Virus record (IMG/VR): IMGVR_UViG_3300031952_002809
Coordinates: 57,554 to 121,553 of that record
Length of the DNA: 64,000 bases
Direction: 5' to 3' (one strand)
DNA from: a virus
Part shown: positions 27,701 to 34,931 of the stretch, piece by piece
How positions within the stretch are numbered: the stretch's first letter is position 1
Layout: every line of letters begins with the position of its first letter
Notes under the pieces: model-generated
Told to the model about the DNA's origin: nothing
Database searches by the model: none
The model's input: the letters and a program-made list of their open reading frames with translations, nothing else
Translations under genes and position numbers: made by a program

Positions 27701-28855
27701 CCTAATCATTTATTTATGATACGTGATGGTACATATGTACAAGCTATGGATTTAAAGAAAAATTATTCTCTTATGCCGTTGTATACAAAATATAAAAAAG
27801 TATCAAAGAGCAAGAAGCTATATGAATTAGTTAAGATAAAATCAGATTGGCGGTACACACATAGGGTTGTTTTTAAATTTCTTAATGGTTGGGCAAAAAG
27901 AAGTGGTCATGCTATACACCATGCTGATTTAAACCCATTGAATAATTCTCCAGATAACTTAAAAGCAATGCTTGTGAAGGAGCATGCTCTACTGCATGCA
28001 AAATTAGTAGAATCAACAAATTCTCCAGAGAGAAATAGGAAACGATCAGAAACTCTTAAAAATATGTATAAAAATAATCCAGAATTTAAAAAGTTGAAAA
28101 AGAAAAATCTCATTGATGCTGCAAAAAATTATTGGGATTCACCTGAAGGTAAGGCACGAAGGAAAGAACTATCTAAAACTCAACTAAAAGAAGCTCAGAA
28201 AAAGAGATGTTCTACTATATATAAAAAAAGGATAGAAGCTCTTGGAGATAGTTTTAATTACATAATTTCATATAAACAATTAAAGGCTGTTGGGGGAGAC
28301 TTACTATACTGGAAAAAACGTTTTTCAAAGGAAGATTTTATAAAAAATTCTAAAAAGTTGGAAAATTTGAATATTGAAGATATTGAAAGTAAGACACGAC
28401 TTCAGTTTACTTCTGTTAAAAGAATCATAAAAAGATTAAATTATCCTGAAAAGAATAATCATAAAGTTGTTTCTATTAAAAAAATAAAATTAAAGTCTCC
28501 TATACCTGTTTATGATATAACAGTTCCTGTTTACAATAACTTTGCATTGGATTCAGGTATTTTTGTACACAATAGTAAAGACTTAGCTGATGCTATTATA
28601 AGAGTAGTTTGGTGTGTCTATCTCGATTCTATCCGAGATGCTGTCCATGGTAAATTTATGCTTCCTATTGGTCAGCAGCTGTCTACAGTCAGATCGGTAG
28701 CTACGGCTTTTGAAATAATGAAAAGTGATATAAGAGATGAGATGCCAAACTATGGAATCTTTGCTCCAGCCGGTTCAAGCAAGAGTGTATTTGGAAAATC
28801 GACTATTGTTCAGGGAAATGTTATCCCCAATATAGGGGACACGTATTTAAAATAG
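24761..28855 (+). CDS. terL: Terminase large subunit (TerL) with two inteins
   Basis: 1364 codons encode a 645-residue terminase plus two inteins. Extein pieces are residues 1-83, 440-908 and 1272-1364. ATPase: Walker A spans the first junction (SGMR, intein, SGKS); Walker B is FVCFDEMSR; the coupling motif is TITSPMYETD. The RNase H-like nuclease has FICCDQGAVKDSF (first Asp), VVFDQWSS (second Asp) and SKDLADA (third acidic motif) right after the second intein. TerL cuts concatemers and drives DNA into the prohead. ATG 24761 is 6 nt after AAGG; ATG 24755 is too close to that site. No small terminase subunit or portal gene is seen next to it. Confidence 0.95.
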   Translation: MGIGDRLADSNYIPSTASNVNQFDYVQVVKCPVTFTNDPLEYAEGFLQYKLKPVQRQVLEDLFTIGADGMPVYNHAVFISGMRCLGLGTEVLMYDGTLKKVEDVATGDLLMGPDSKPRTVLSTTSGESELYKIGQSCAMEYVVNESHVLSLKKAQSAKGAASNAYGNAFDRFTDYPDIVNISIKDYLSKSNKWKYFFRGYTAGCVGFDYQTVPIDPYLLGVWLGDGVSRCLQICSADTEIVDWLKNYAVEQNLLVNAYEKKDNLAVDYTLSKERKEFRHSNPVWEEFRKLKLEQNKHIPDCYIANSKDIRLKVLAGIVDTDGTYVKHGYEITLANEKLIKDVKRLADSLGYRTNLRKKITTCQVKSFVGVAWRLSIHGSVWEIPCLIERKKYKHTGKYSNKENGLSSLKVESIGKGKYAGFTVDGDNLFCLSDGTATHNSGKSVTGGIIGSFLLQKLLAMDNPGEHLGQVPGQKFVAEYIATSEQQSKQTAYASFVNIISNTDWWRKYIGYLRERELKEGKETLVRILDKSIIFPSKNLEAHSLHSNSASIAGFTAFFVCFDEMSRFDVSDTDVQQQSEKRSAQAVYYTAARAAKTLNGFSKILTITSPMYETDFGMQLLYMSKEVKAGPSTKKIIDALRTRYTTRVDDIIGYHYCTYEANPKTDADKFGYTSKSFDAEKAANYSAFMRDYMAIPPAAISPFFELPERIDRSVYTGRDPLVIFTDEFIHKQVGSELRKYIGKRIQVINSNKIQKYFICCDQGAVKDSFVVAMGHGETSVVKIPDARGNMAETTRHKVIIDFVEAWKPNKEERITVSFENVEDVIKVLNSCYYIDRVVFDQWSSIESIERLFSEGIMTKKLGADLEMYETFKILLYSGMIDLPDNDKLLTELRQLSIIKNKKIDHPPEGCFSQETRIRLLNGTAPTIGELAALGPENEFWVYSCLPDGTIVPARAYNAHKTKDVTELILVKLDNGETIRCTPNHLFMIRDGTYVQAMDLKKNYSLMPLYTKYKKVSKSKKLYELVKIKSDWRYTHRVVFKFLNGWAKRSGHAIHHADLNPLNNSPDNLKAMLVKEHALLHAKLVESTNSPERNRKRSETLKNMYKNNPEFKKLKKKNLIDAAKNYWDSPEGKARRKELSKTQLKEAQKKRCSTIYKKRIEALGDSFNYIISYKQLKAVGGDLLYWKKRFSKEDFIKNSKKLENLNIEDIESKTRLQFTSVKRIIKRLNYPEKNNHKVVSIKKIKLKSPIPVYDITVPVYNNFALDSGIFVHNSKDLADAIIRVVWCVYLDSIRDAVHGKFMLPIGQQLSTVRSVATAFEIMKSDIRDEMPNYGIFAPAGSSKSVFGKSTIVQGNVIPNIGDTYLK
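25010..26077 (+). mobile_element. TerL intein 1, LAGLIDADG type, in Walker A
   Basis: 356 residues beginning CLGLGTEVLMYDG and ending GTATHN, followed by an extein Ser. Removal joins ISGMR to SGKSVTGG, restoring the P-loop. Two LAGLIDADG helices are visible: LGVWLGDGV and LAGIVDTDG. Block B-like VVNESHVLSL is present. C-terminal His-Asn and +1 Ser fit a standard splicing pathway. The TerL cannot bind ATP until this intein has spliced. Confidence 0.94.
27485..28573 (+). mobile_element. TerL intein 2, HNH type, before the third nuclease motif
   Basis: 363 residues beginning CFSQETRIRLLNG and ending DSGIFVHN, followed by an extein Ser. Block B is ETIRCTPNHLFMI. Unlike intein 1, its endonuclease is HNH: IHHADLNPLNNSPDNL with EHALLH. 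A Lys-rich helical linker with an SPEGKAR motif (NUMOD-like DNA-binding) follows. Excision rejoins HPPEG to SKDLADA, the acidic nuclease motif. Confidence 0.93.
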
Positions 28856-28865
28856 GATATTTATT

Positions 28866-29225
28866 ATGGCAAGACAATCACCGCAGCAAGGACCTTCAGA
28901 AAAAATGCCTACCCTTGTTCTTCTGGCAACAACAGGGGCTGCAGGAACAACAAAAAACTACAACTTCATAGACGGATCAATTGTTTACTATGAAAAAATC
29001 TTGAAGAGTGCTTTCTCATATACAATGATCGACAATATCGGTGCAGGAGAGATTCGAGTAACATACAATAGGCCAGCCTTAAGTTTAGTTACATACATAA
29101 ATGGCGCTAAAACTCTAAAAGCTGGGGATTCCTTGTACGTAGAAGAAGACGTATGGCACATTAAAATATACTTTGTACAGGATTCCACTGTCGAATTGGT
29201 TTTAAAATCTGACAAAGATATTTAA
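28866..29225 (+). CDS. Small beta-rich virion-type protein
   Basis: 119 residues immediately behind terL, unrecognised. Ala/Gly-rich beta strands (TLVLLATTGAAGTTK, AGEIRVTYNRPALSL, DSTVELVLKS) suggest a compact beta fold such as a decoration or head-completion protein. AGGATATTTATTATG provides the start. No cysteine, no membrane helix. Confidence 0.65.
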   Translation: MARQSPQQGPSEKMPTLVLLATTGAAGTTKNYNFIDGSIVYYEKILKSAFSYTMIDNIGAGEIRVTYNRPALSLVTYINGAKTLKAGDSLYVEEDVWHIKIYFVQDSTVELVLKSDKDI

Positions 29226-29311
29226 TTTTTACATTATTATACTGGAATTTCGACGAGTCTAGCCTTAAAAACTCCCTCAACCGCAGTATTTTTTTCTTTT
29301 AGGTGATTTAC

Positions 29312-29683
29312 ATGAATCAACGAAACCCTTTTATGATGCGATCTCAATTTGTACAGGAGTCATCTGACCAAGTTAGACAGCCTGTTCAACAAATTGAAGT
29401 TGCTATGAAGCCCTCGTGCCAGCCCCAGGGTAGCTCACGGGAGAATCAGCTTCTTGCTGACCTTGCATTTGAAAGAAAGCGCTACGCTGAAGTTGAATTA
29501 GCGCTACTCAATCAGAAAGTAAATGCAGTGCACTTACTTATTCAGAATTTTGAGATGAAGATTATGCAACTGAGGCGAGACGCTACAACCTATACTAATG
29601 AAATCGCGGATAAAAAAAGAGAGATTACTGCGCTATCCAAAGACTATGAGGATAGAAAAAAAATAATTACTGAGTCTGTTTAA
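29312..29683 (+). CDS. Coiled-coil protein, possible scaffold or head protein
   Basis: 123 residues from ATG 29312 (AGGTG 6 nt upstream; an in-frame GTG at 29303 lies inside that site). The N-terminal 45 residues are Gln/Ser/Pro-rich and probably disordered; the rest is a long amphipathic coiled coil (ENQLLADLAFERKRYAEVE, EIADKKREITALSKDYEDR). Not recognised. Confidence 0.65.
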   Translation: MNQRNPFMMRSQFVQESSDQVRQPVQQIEVAMKPSCQPQGSSRENQLLADLAFERKRYAEVELALLNQKVNAVHLLIQNFEMKIMQLRRDATTYTNEIADKKREITALSKDYEDRKKIITESV

Positions 29684-29714
29684 CAACTAATGATGTGTAA
29701 TAAAGTGGAAGGAA

Positions 29715-30014
29715 ATGTTTATAAAAGCACAGTCTGCAAAAATAGCGTTACATCGGCGGTCAGCAGGATCATCGCCGACAACAGCAACATGGTACAATGA
29801 AATATTTGATGTAACACTGGGGGTAGTCACTAACAAAAAAATTACATTAGCAGTTGCTCCGATAGTGGGTAGCGAGTCTATCATGTTAAACGGACTTGTT
29901 TTGTATAAGGCAGCAGACTGGGATTATTCAACAATGAATGGAAATGAAATTATATTTTCAAATGATTTAGAGCTGACGGTAGGAGATACGATTAGATCAA
30001 AATACCAAGCTTAG
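29715..30014 (+). CDS. Stand-alone beta domain related to fibre C-termini
   Basis: 99 residues with GGAAGGAA before the ATG. The second half (IVGSESIMLNGLVLY, DWDY, NEIIFSNDLELTVGDTI) matches the C-terminal domain of the fibre at 30107-31642 (IAGSEQVYLNGVRQ, YDY, NVITFTAPGLRPGDIV). It seems to be the same small beta domain made as a separate protein, possibly a tip or cap subunit. A weak hairpin (30063-30082, AAATTGTT/AACAATTT) followed by Ts lies downstream and could stop transcription. Confidence 0.65.
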   Translation: MFIKAQSAKIALHRRSAGSSPTTATWYNEIFDVTLGVVTNKKITLAVAPIVGSESIMLNGLVLYKAADWDYSTMNGNEIIFSNDLELTVGDTIRSKYQA

Positions 30015-30106
30015 ACTAGAAGATGAAATGATACAATATTAACCCCAATAAGATGATGCATTAGAAATTGTTTGAACAATTTTTGCTTCTTTAAGGGAGA
30101 AAACGC

Positions 30107-31642
30107 ATGAATACAAAAATTCGCGGAAACTCCCAAATTATGGATCTCACCATTGATTTGGGAAGACTACAGCAAAGCTTTATAAATTCAAGTACAGGTG
30201 ACTGGAATATTACTAATGGTACACAAGATGCACTCATTACCGGTTTAAAATTACAACCTTTAAATGATTCAGACGCATCATCAAAATGGTATGTTGACCA
30301 AAAAGCCTTGTATGCAACTGAGTGGAAATTTTCTGTTCAATTTGCTACTTCGACGGGAGGTGCTGGTACATACAGTCCAACAGGTGGAGCTTCTGGAACC
30401 GGTGCATTTACCAGTGTAGATTTTACAGGTGCTTCTGTATTTGATCTTGGTGGGCACACTGTTCTTGTCGGCGACCGTGTTCTCGTTAAAGACCAGGCTG
30501 ATGCTAAACAAAATGGTATCTATACTGTAACATCAACAGGTGCTACTGGAGGGCTTGATCGAGCACTAGATCAAGATGGTGCACCAAGTGCAGAAGTTTC
30601 TATTGGTAATGCTACCTATATTGAAAACGTAACTAGCGGAGCTACAGGAACTCACTGGGTAGTTGTCAAACCTGCAGGATATGATGGATCAGGTGTTCTT
30701 GTACTTAACGTTGATAATATTGAGTGGACCCAGTTTTCTGGTATCGGTACGTACACAGCAGGAGATGGTATCGCTATTTCGGGTACTACCATATCTGTTA
30801 AGGCAAGTGATATTATTGATACGGCGTATGGTTTAACTACAAATCTCAATGATATCCGAGTTAATCTTGATGCTGCTGGAGCACTTTCATTTGATGTCGG
30901 AGCCATTCAAGTTAATGTAGACGACTCTTCAATAGAGATCAACATTTCTAATCAGCTTCAAGTTAAGGCTGACGGTATTAAAGATAGTATGATCGATTGG
31001 GGAACATCAACTGGACAAGTTTCCGGTGGAGATATTCCTCTCGTAGATGCTGGTGACTACTTTGCTATTAATAATGTTGAAGATGCACTCCAACAGATAG
31101 GGTCATCTTTAGCAAGTAACTATGCATTCGGAACATTCGTTCCTACTGCAGGTGCTTCTATTGTTGCAGAGACAACTGCTGATACAGCGACTCTTACTGC
31201 ATCTGATGGTGCTATTAGGATAACCGGTACTGCTCTGACAGACACCCTTGATTTTACGATTACTTCAACGGGTATCAAAGACTATATGATTTTTTTCAGC
31301 ACCTCTACCGGTGGTGTGAGTGCAGCAGATATTCCAGTTCTTGATACTGCTGATTACTTTACAATCAATAATGTCGAAGCAGCGCTTGCTGAGTTAGCAG
31401 CAAATACACCAGGTATTGCATACATAGAAGTAATTGGAGAGCTTCCAACACTGAATACTAACTTGGAAACAGCAACGTTATTGAACAGTCCTATTGCTGG
31501 ATCTGAACAAGTCTATCTCAATGGCGTTCGCCAGATTAGCGGATTAAGTTATGACTACACATTAGCAACGAATGTTATAACATTCACTGCTCCAGGACTT
31601 CGTCCAGGTGATATTGTTGTCGTGGACTATCGTTACTTATAA
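30107..31642 (+). CDS. Tail fibre protein with phage shaft motifs
   Basis: 511 residues. The N-terminal 75 residues include DASSKWYVDQKA, a common fibre-base motif. Then comes the widespread phage fold GHTVLVGDRVLVKDQ with AKQNGIYTV, followed by a shaft repeated in small units (GIAISGTTISVKA, SIEINISNQLQVKADGIK, DYFAINNVEDALQQ twice). The C-terminal 60 residues are the beta domain shared with the gene upstream. AAGGGAGAAAACGC precedes the ATG. A strong terminator follows at once, so this closes the terL unit. Confidence 0.82.
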   Translation: MNTKIRGNSQIMDLTIDLGRLQQSFINSSTGDWNITNGTQDALITGLKLQPLNDSDASSKWYVDQKALYATEWKFSVQFATSTGGAGTYSPTGGASGTGAFTSVDFTGASVFDLGGHTVLVGDRVLVKDQADAKQNGIYTVTSTGATGGLDRALDQDGAPSAEVSIGNATYIENVTSGATGTHWVVVKPAGYDGSGVLVLNVDNIEWTQFSGIGTYTAGDGIAISGTTISVKASDIIDTAYGLTTNLNDIRVNLDAAGALSFDVGAIQVNVDDSSIEINISNQLQVKADGIKDSMIDWGTSTGQVSGGDIPLVDAGDYFAINNVEDALQQIGSSLASNYAFGTFVPTAGASIVAETTADTATLTASDGAIRITGTALTDTLDFTITSTGIKDYMIFFSTSTGGVSAADIPVLDTADYFTINNVEAALAELAANTPGIAYIEVIGELPTLNTNLETATLLNSPIAGSEQVYLNGVRQISGLSYDYTLATNVITFTAPGLRPGDIVVVDYRYL

Positions 31643-31648
31643 TGCCCA

Positions 31649-31688
31649 AAAAGTAGCCGTGAAAAGGATCTTGCGGCTACTTTTACTT
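31649..31688 (+). terminator. Intrinsic terminator after the fibre gene
   Basis: AAAAGTAGCCG (31649-31659) pairs with CGGCTACTTTT (31674-31684), an 11-bp stem, followed by more T-rich sequence (ACTTTTATC). It lies 7 nt behind the fibre stop. Confidence 0.8.
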
Positions 31689-31705
31689 TTATCTAGGATA
31701 TTACT

Positions 31706-32149
31706 ATGAAAGAAAAAGAATTTGCACACACAGCTTCGCTCGACCAACTAATAAAGCAAGCGCATACTAGTAGATATATCTCAAGAATGTTTGTCTCTGT
31801 AACATTCGATGTGTCAGCAGATACCTATACTATAGATACTTTGGTTAATAATATATTTCTTGAGGTTATTCGTAATGATGCTAGTACACTTAATGACCTA
31901 GCTCTTCTTATGCAAGAGCAGACCATGAAAGAAAATGTGGATAAAATTTACAATGAATATTTAAAATCTCTTATGAATGATGTAAGCGATACTCTTAACA
32001 ATGCAGGTGAGGGTGATGTAAATTTATCGGTAGCAAGCCAACCAAAGTTTGAATTAGATAGATCTTTTGAAACAGATGTTAAACTCTATATCGAAAGAGT
32101 CTATCGAGACGACTTTGAATTATATAGGGATGATTTTAAAACACTATAA
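31706..32149 (+). CDS. Helical phage protein of unknown function
   Basis: 147 residues starting just after a terminator, so a promoter in or near the 60-nt gap is expected but not recognised. Mostly helical; an N-terminal SLDQLIKQAHTSR stretch resembles NLDELIKKAIEKK at the start of the next gene. Charged C-terminus (RVYRDDFELYRDD). Possibly a structural or scaffold partner; unrecognised. Confidence 0.6.
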   Translation: MKEKEFAHTASLDQLIKQAHTSRYISRMFVSVTFDVSADTYTIDTLVNNIFLEVIRNDASTLNDLALLMQEQTMKENVDKIYNEYLKSLMNDVSDTLNNAGEGDVNLSVASQPKFELDRSFETDVKLYIERVYRDDFELYRDDFKTL

Positions 32150-32167
32150 TAAAAAAGGATTACTGTC

Positions 32168-32680
32168 ATGCATTTTAAAAGAATAAAAAATCTTGATGAA
32201 CTTATTAAAAAAGCTATCGAAAAGAAACAAGAACCTTCAGCCGAAGATATTCATGGGAGAGATGAAGACCTTCCAGAACCACCAGATCCTGACCTTACAG
32301 AGTTTGAAGAACCTACTGATGAAGAAATTGATGCTGCTATCTCCAGAGAAGAAGCTCGGCATGAGAACATATTTGGATCTTCTCTCAATAATAAAACAGC
32401 AGTTACTGATCCAGATGAACTTTCTGCAAAGGATACTTTAGAAGAAAAAGATAAATCGTTACCAAAAAATATGGTAAAGGATTATGAAGGGCGTGCTCGA
32501 TCAGAACGAGAGGCTGGAGGAACTATAGAAATAAATGAGCGTCTTCCATACATAGCTATTAACATGTCAGATGGATCTGAATATTTCTTTCAGGATGAGG
32601 AAGCAAGTATGCTGCTTGACGAAGTTCCTGATAATATACATGCAGAAGATTTTATATTAGCTATAGCGCAGGGATGGTAA
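32168..32680 (+). CDS. Acidic phage protein, unknown
   Basis: 170 residues with a strongly acidic, Pro-rich middle (DLPEPPDPDLTEFEEPTDEE) and a C-terminal folded part (YIAINMSDGSEYFFQDEEA, then a hydrophobic end). N-terminal NLDELIKKAIEKK resembles the gene upstream. AAAAAAGGATTACTGTC precedes the ATG. Acidic proteins near virion genes are often scaffolds or chaperones; nothing identifies this one. Confidence 0.6.
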   Translation: MHFKRIKNLDELIKKAIEKKQEPSAEDIHGRDEDLPEPPDPDLTEFEEPTDEEIDAAISREEARHENIFGSSLNNKTAVTDPDELSAKDTLEEKDKSLPKNMVKDYEGRARSEREAGGTIEINERLPYIAINMSDGSEYFFQDEEASMLLDEVPDNIHAEDFILAIAQGW

Positions 32681-32786
32681 TCTGTGGAATGTGCATTACC
32701 ATTAGTAACTGAGGAGTAAGGGTGGCAGCAATTTTTCCATGGCTGCTATCATACAGAACTGCTCTTGTACTATGGGGGTGATCGCA

Positions 32787-33155
32787 ATGACTATGAAGGA
32801 TCTTCAGAATATAGTGCTAGAAATTCGGGATTGTCGAAGGGAAGTAGGGGATTCTATATCTAAAATTTCAGATAAGCTGGACATCCAAAGTGAAAGAATA
32901 ACTTCAGCTGAGAAAGACATTGAATACTTATCAGAAAAATTAAATGAAAAAGAGGGGCATGTTCATAAGGATATTGATGCTTGTATTGAAGCGTTACAGA
33001 AATTCAAAAAAGAGGAAGTTTGTGAATTAGTAGTAAGAGCGGTTAAAGAAGAGTCATTAAACATAAAATTCTGGGTTGCAATAAATTTTGTAGGCGTTGT
33101 ATGTTTTCTACTCTGGTCACTAAGAGATTTCATTTCAGCTATACTTACTAAGTAA
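32787..33155 (+). CDS. Coiled-coil protein with C-terminal membrane helix (XhlA-like topology)
   Basis: 122 residues from ATG 32787, preceded by GGGGGTGATCGCA; an upstream in-frame ATG (32739) has no ribosome site. A long heptad-rich coiled coil (ISKISDKLDIQSERITSAEK) leads into a C-terminal membrane helix (FWVAINFVGVVCFLLWSLRDFI). This is the topology of XhlA-type haemolysin/holin partners, but also of membrane-anchored tail accessory proteins. A second membrane protein follows at 33167. Confidence 0.6.
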   Translation: MTMKDLQNIVLEIRDCRREVGDSISKISDKLDIQSERITSAEKDIEYLSEKLNEKEGHVHKDIDACIEALQKFKKEEVCELVVRAVKEESLNIKFWVAINFVGVVCFLLWSLRDFISAILTK

Positions 33156-33166
33156 AGGGGGATGCT

Positions 33167-33481
33167 GTGGAAATTCATAGTAACAATTTAACAGATTCTG
33201 ATATAGAAGTAGCTGTTCTGGTTGCCCCTTCAATTTTTGATAAATTACGCCTTGATAGGTTTCTTCCAGCTCCAGCCTCACAGGAAATCCAGGTTATTTA
33301 TTATATAAGGTTGATACTAAGTAGTATTGTAGCAGTAACAATGACATTCTTGCTTATTTTTATATTGGTGGGTATAAACGAAAGTAATGCACTTCTAAAA
33401 GAACAGAGCAGAATTTTAGAAGAGCAACGTAGGGCATTAGACAGACAAAATATTATTTTGTCTATCGATAAAACTAAATAA
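33167..33481 (+). CDS. Single-pass membrane protein
   Basis: 104 residues, GTG start after AAAGGGGGATGCT. One long hydrophobic helix (LILSSIVAVTMTFLLIFILV) in the middle, then a coiled-coil tail (LLKEQSRILEEQRRALDRQN). It may pair with the coiled-coil membrane protein just upstream, to form a holin or membrane platform. Unrecognised family. Confidence 0.6.
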   Translation: MEIHSNNLTDSDIEVAVLVAPSIFDKLRLDRFLPAPASQEIQVIYYIRLILSSIVAVTMTFLLIFILVGINESNALLKEQSRILEEQRRALDRQNIILSIDKTK

Positions 33482-33492
33482 GGGAGGAAAGC

Positions 33493-33741
33493 ATGAGTAT
33501 GACTACGATGGGTTTCGATGAAGCATTAAAAAAGATAAAGGAGGATATGAAGGCATATCGTATTGGCTGGGCGGTTCCTGGTAAATATGTTATTCTTTAT
33601 AAGCCAACTAGTGGAGATCCAATACGCAAACCGTATATTGCGCAATGGAGTCCATATAGCGAGCTGACTCCTTGGGTTCCATCAACGACTGATGTGTTGG
33701 CAAATGATTGGGTTGTCGGAGAACCGGTTCGAGAAGATTAA
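33493..33741 (+). CDS. tad2: Tad2-like (DUF2829) anti-Thoeris protein
   Basis: 82 residues that match DUF2829 end to end: FDEALKKIKEDMKAYRIGW at the start, a beta middle (GKYVILYKP), then PWVPSTTDVLANDWVV at the end, where the family usually reads PWxxSQTDxLAEDW. DUF2829 proteins include Tad2, which sequesters the cyclic signal (gcADPR) made by Thoeris defence so that its effector is not triggered; some homologues also bind other signals. That this one binds such a ligand is inference. GGGAGGAAAGC precedes the ATG. It lies among membrane and fibre genes, not with the other putative anti-defence genes in the leftward half. Confidence 0.85.
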   Translation: MSMTTMGFDEALKKIKEDMKAYRIGWAVPGKYVILYKPTSGDPIRKPYIAQWSPYSELTPWVPSTTDVLANDWVVGEPVRED

Positions 33742-33769
33742 TAAATTAAATTTTTTAAGGGGGTACGTC

Positions 33770-34276
33770 ATGACATTAGAAGAATTAAAAGCATTAAGGG
33801 ACAAAATAAAAGCTGCAACAGAAGCTCTTCAGGCTCAGAATGAGCAGTTGGTGAGTGAGAATGCAAGTCTCACTGCAGATATTGCTGACTTAAACTTGAG
33901 AATTATTGGGTTAGAGGGAGAGCTTCTGCAAAAAGATGCGGAGATTGCTGCAAAAGAAAGTGAATGCGCTTTAATTATTCAGCAAAAAGAAATTGATTTT
34001 GCTCTAAAAGAAAGTCAATTCGCTATAGTTATTCAGCAAAAAGACATGGAAATTGCTGCAAAGGAAGGTCAATGCGCTTTAGAGATTCAGTCAAAGGATC
34101 TAGAGATTGCAGCACTGATACAAGCAAATACTTTTGAACTTGCTGCAAAGGACCAAGAACTTGAAGCACTTAGGGCGCAGGTTGATGCAGCACAAGCGGA
34201 AGTAGATGAGTTACTGGAAAAAGTGGCAACCATGGAAGAGATAATTGCTACATTACAGGAATGGCTTGGCCTTTAA
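33770..34276 (+). CDS. Long coiled-coil protein with repeated units
   Basis: 168 residues from ATG 33770 (AAGGGGGTACGTC upstream; an earlier in-frame ATG at 33692 overlaps the Tad2 gene). Almost entirely coiled coil. About residues 65-125 repeat a 20-residue unit three to four times, such as KESECALIIQQKE, KESQFAIVIQQKDME and KEGQCALEIQSKDLE. It probably forms a parallel rod. Unrecognised. Confidence 0.65.
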   Translation: MTLEELKALRDKIKAATEALQAQNEQLVSENASLTADIADLNLRIIGLEGELLQKDAEIAAKESECALIIQQKEIDFALKESQFAIVIQQKDMEIAAKEGQCALEIQSKDLEIAALIQANTFELAAKDQELEALRAQVDAAQAEVDELLEKVATMEEIIATLQEWLGL

Positions 34277-34312
34277 TTTTGTAGTATTAATTATTTTTTA
34301 ATACTTACTTAT

Positions 34313-34356
34313 ATTTTAGTATGGTAGGTCTGCTGATTTACCATACTAAAATTTTA
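34313..34356 (+). terminator. Intrinsic terminator after the coiled-coil gene
   Basis: ATTTTAGTATGGTA (34313-34326) pairs exactly with TACCATACTAAAAT (34339-34352), a 14-bp stem with a 12-nt loop, followed by TTT. The symmetric A/T ends allow function on either strand. Confidence 0.75.
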
Positions 34357-34409
34357 AGGTGGGGGGCTCGAAGCAGGATATAAAGAAGAGGAGATTCCTA
34401 AGAAATAGT

Positions 34410-34916
34410 ATGCCACGAACAGGAATTACAGGTGATCAAGTCCAGGATGGGACACTTACTGGAGAGGATATAGAAGATGGCGGTATTTACCGCCAAGATC
34501 TTAACATAACTTCAACAGGAAAAGCTGTTGTTCGTAAAGTTACTACGAGTACCGGTCTATCATACACATATACAGGAGTTGATGCTGGAACTGGAGATGT
34601 TATCCTTACAGTCTCAACGGGGTATGTGGCAGTAGTGCACCGCCCACTTGATCAATTAGTTCATAACATAGCAGAGACAGCTTATTACGAAATAACTCGT
34701 TCAGGAACACAGATTTCTAAGGAGACTTGGTGGACTACTGCTGGGAAGACTATTAAAATTCGAGAGATTGATTATACATACTCAGGTGCATTTGTAACTC
34801 AAATGGTCACAAAGCAATATGATACCTCAGGTAATCTTATTGTAGGGGAAACCTTAACTGAGATAATTACCAGAACAGGCGTAAATGTAGATTATATAAC
34901 ATCTGTTCTGAGTTAA
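34410..34916 (+). CDS. Phage tail/decoration protein with GITGDQVQDGT start
   Basis: 168 residues from ATG 34410. The start GITGDQVQDGTLTGEDI followed by DGGIY and DLNI is a common phage tail-fibre or collar opening in which the beta strands repeat the DG pattern. The rest is beta-rich with Tyr/Thr repeats. A longer frame opens at GTG 34359, but the family-like start lies at 34410, although its ribosome site (GAGGAG) is 17 nt away. It begins a run of five virion-type genes. Confidence 0.65.
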   Translation: MPRTGITGDQVQDGTLTGEDIEDGGIYRQDLNITSTGKAVVRKVTTSTGLSYTYTGVDAGTGDVILTVSTGYVAVVHRPLDQLVHNIAETAYYEITRSGTQISKETWWTTAGKTIKIREIDYTYSGAFVTQMVTKQYDTSGNLIVGETLTEIITRTGVNVDYITSVLS

Positions 34917-34931
34917 ATAGAGAGATATAAT

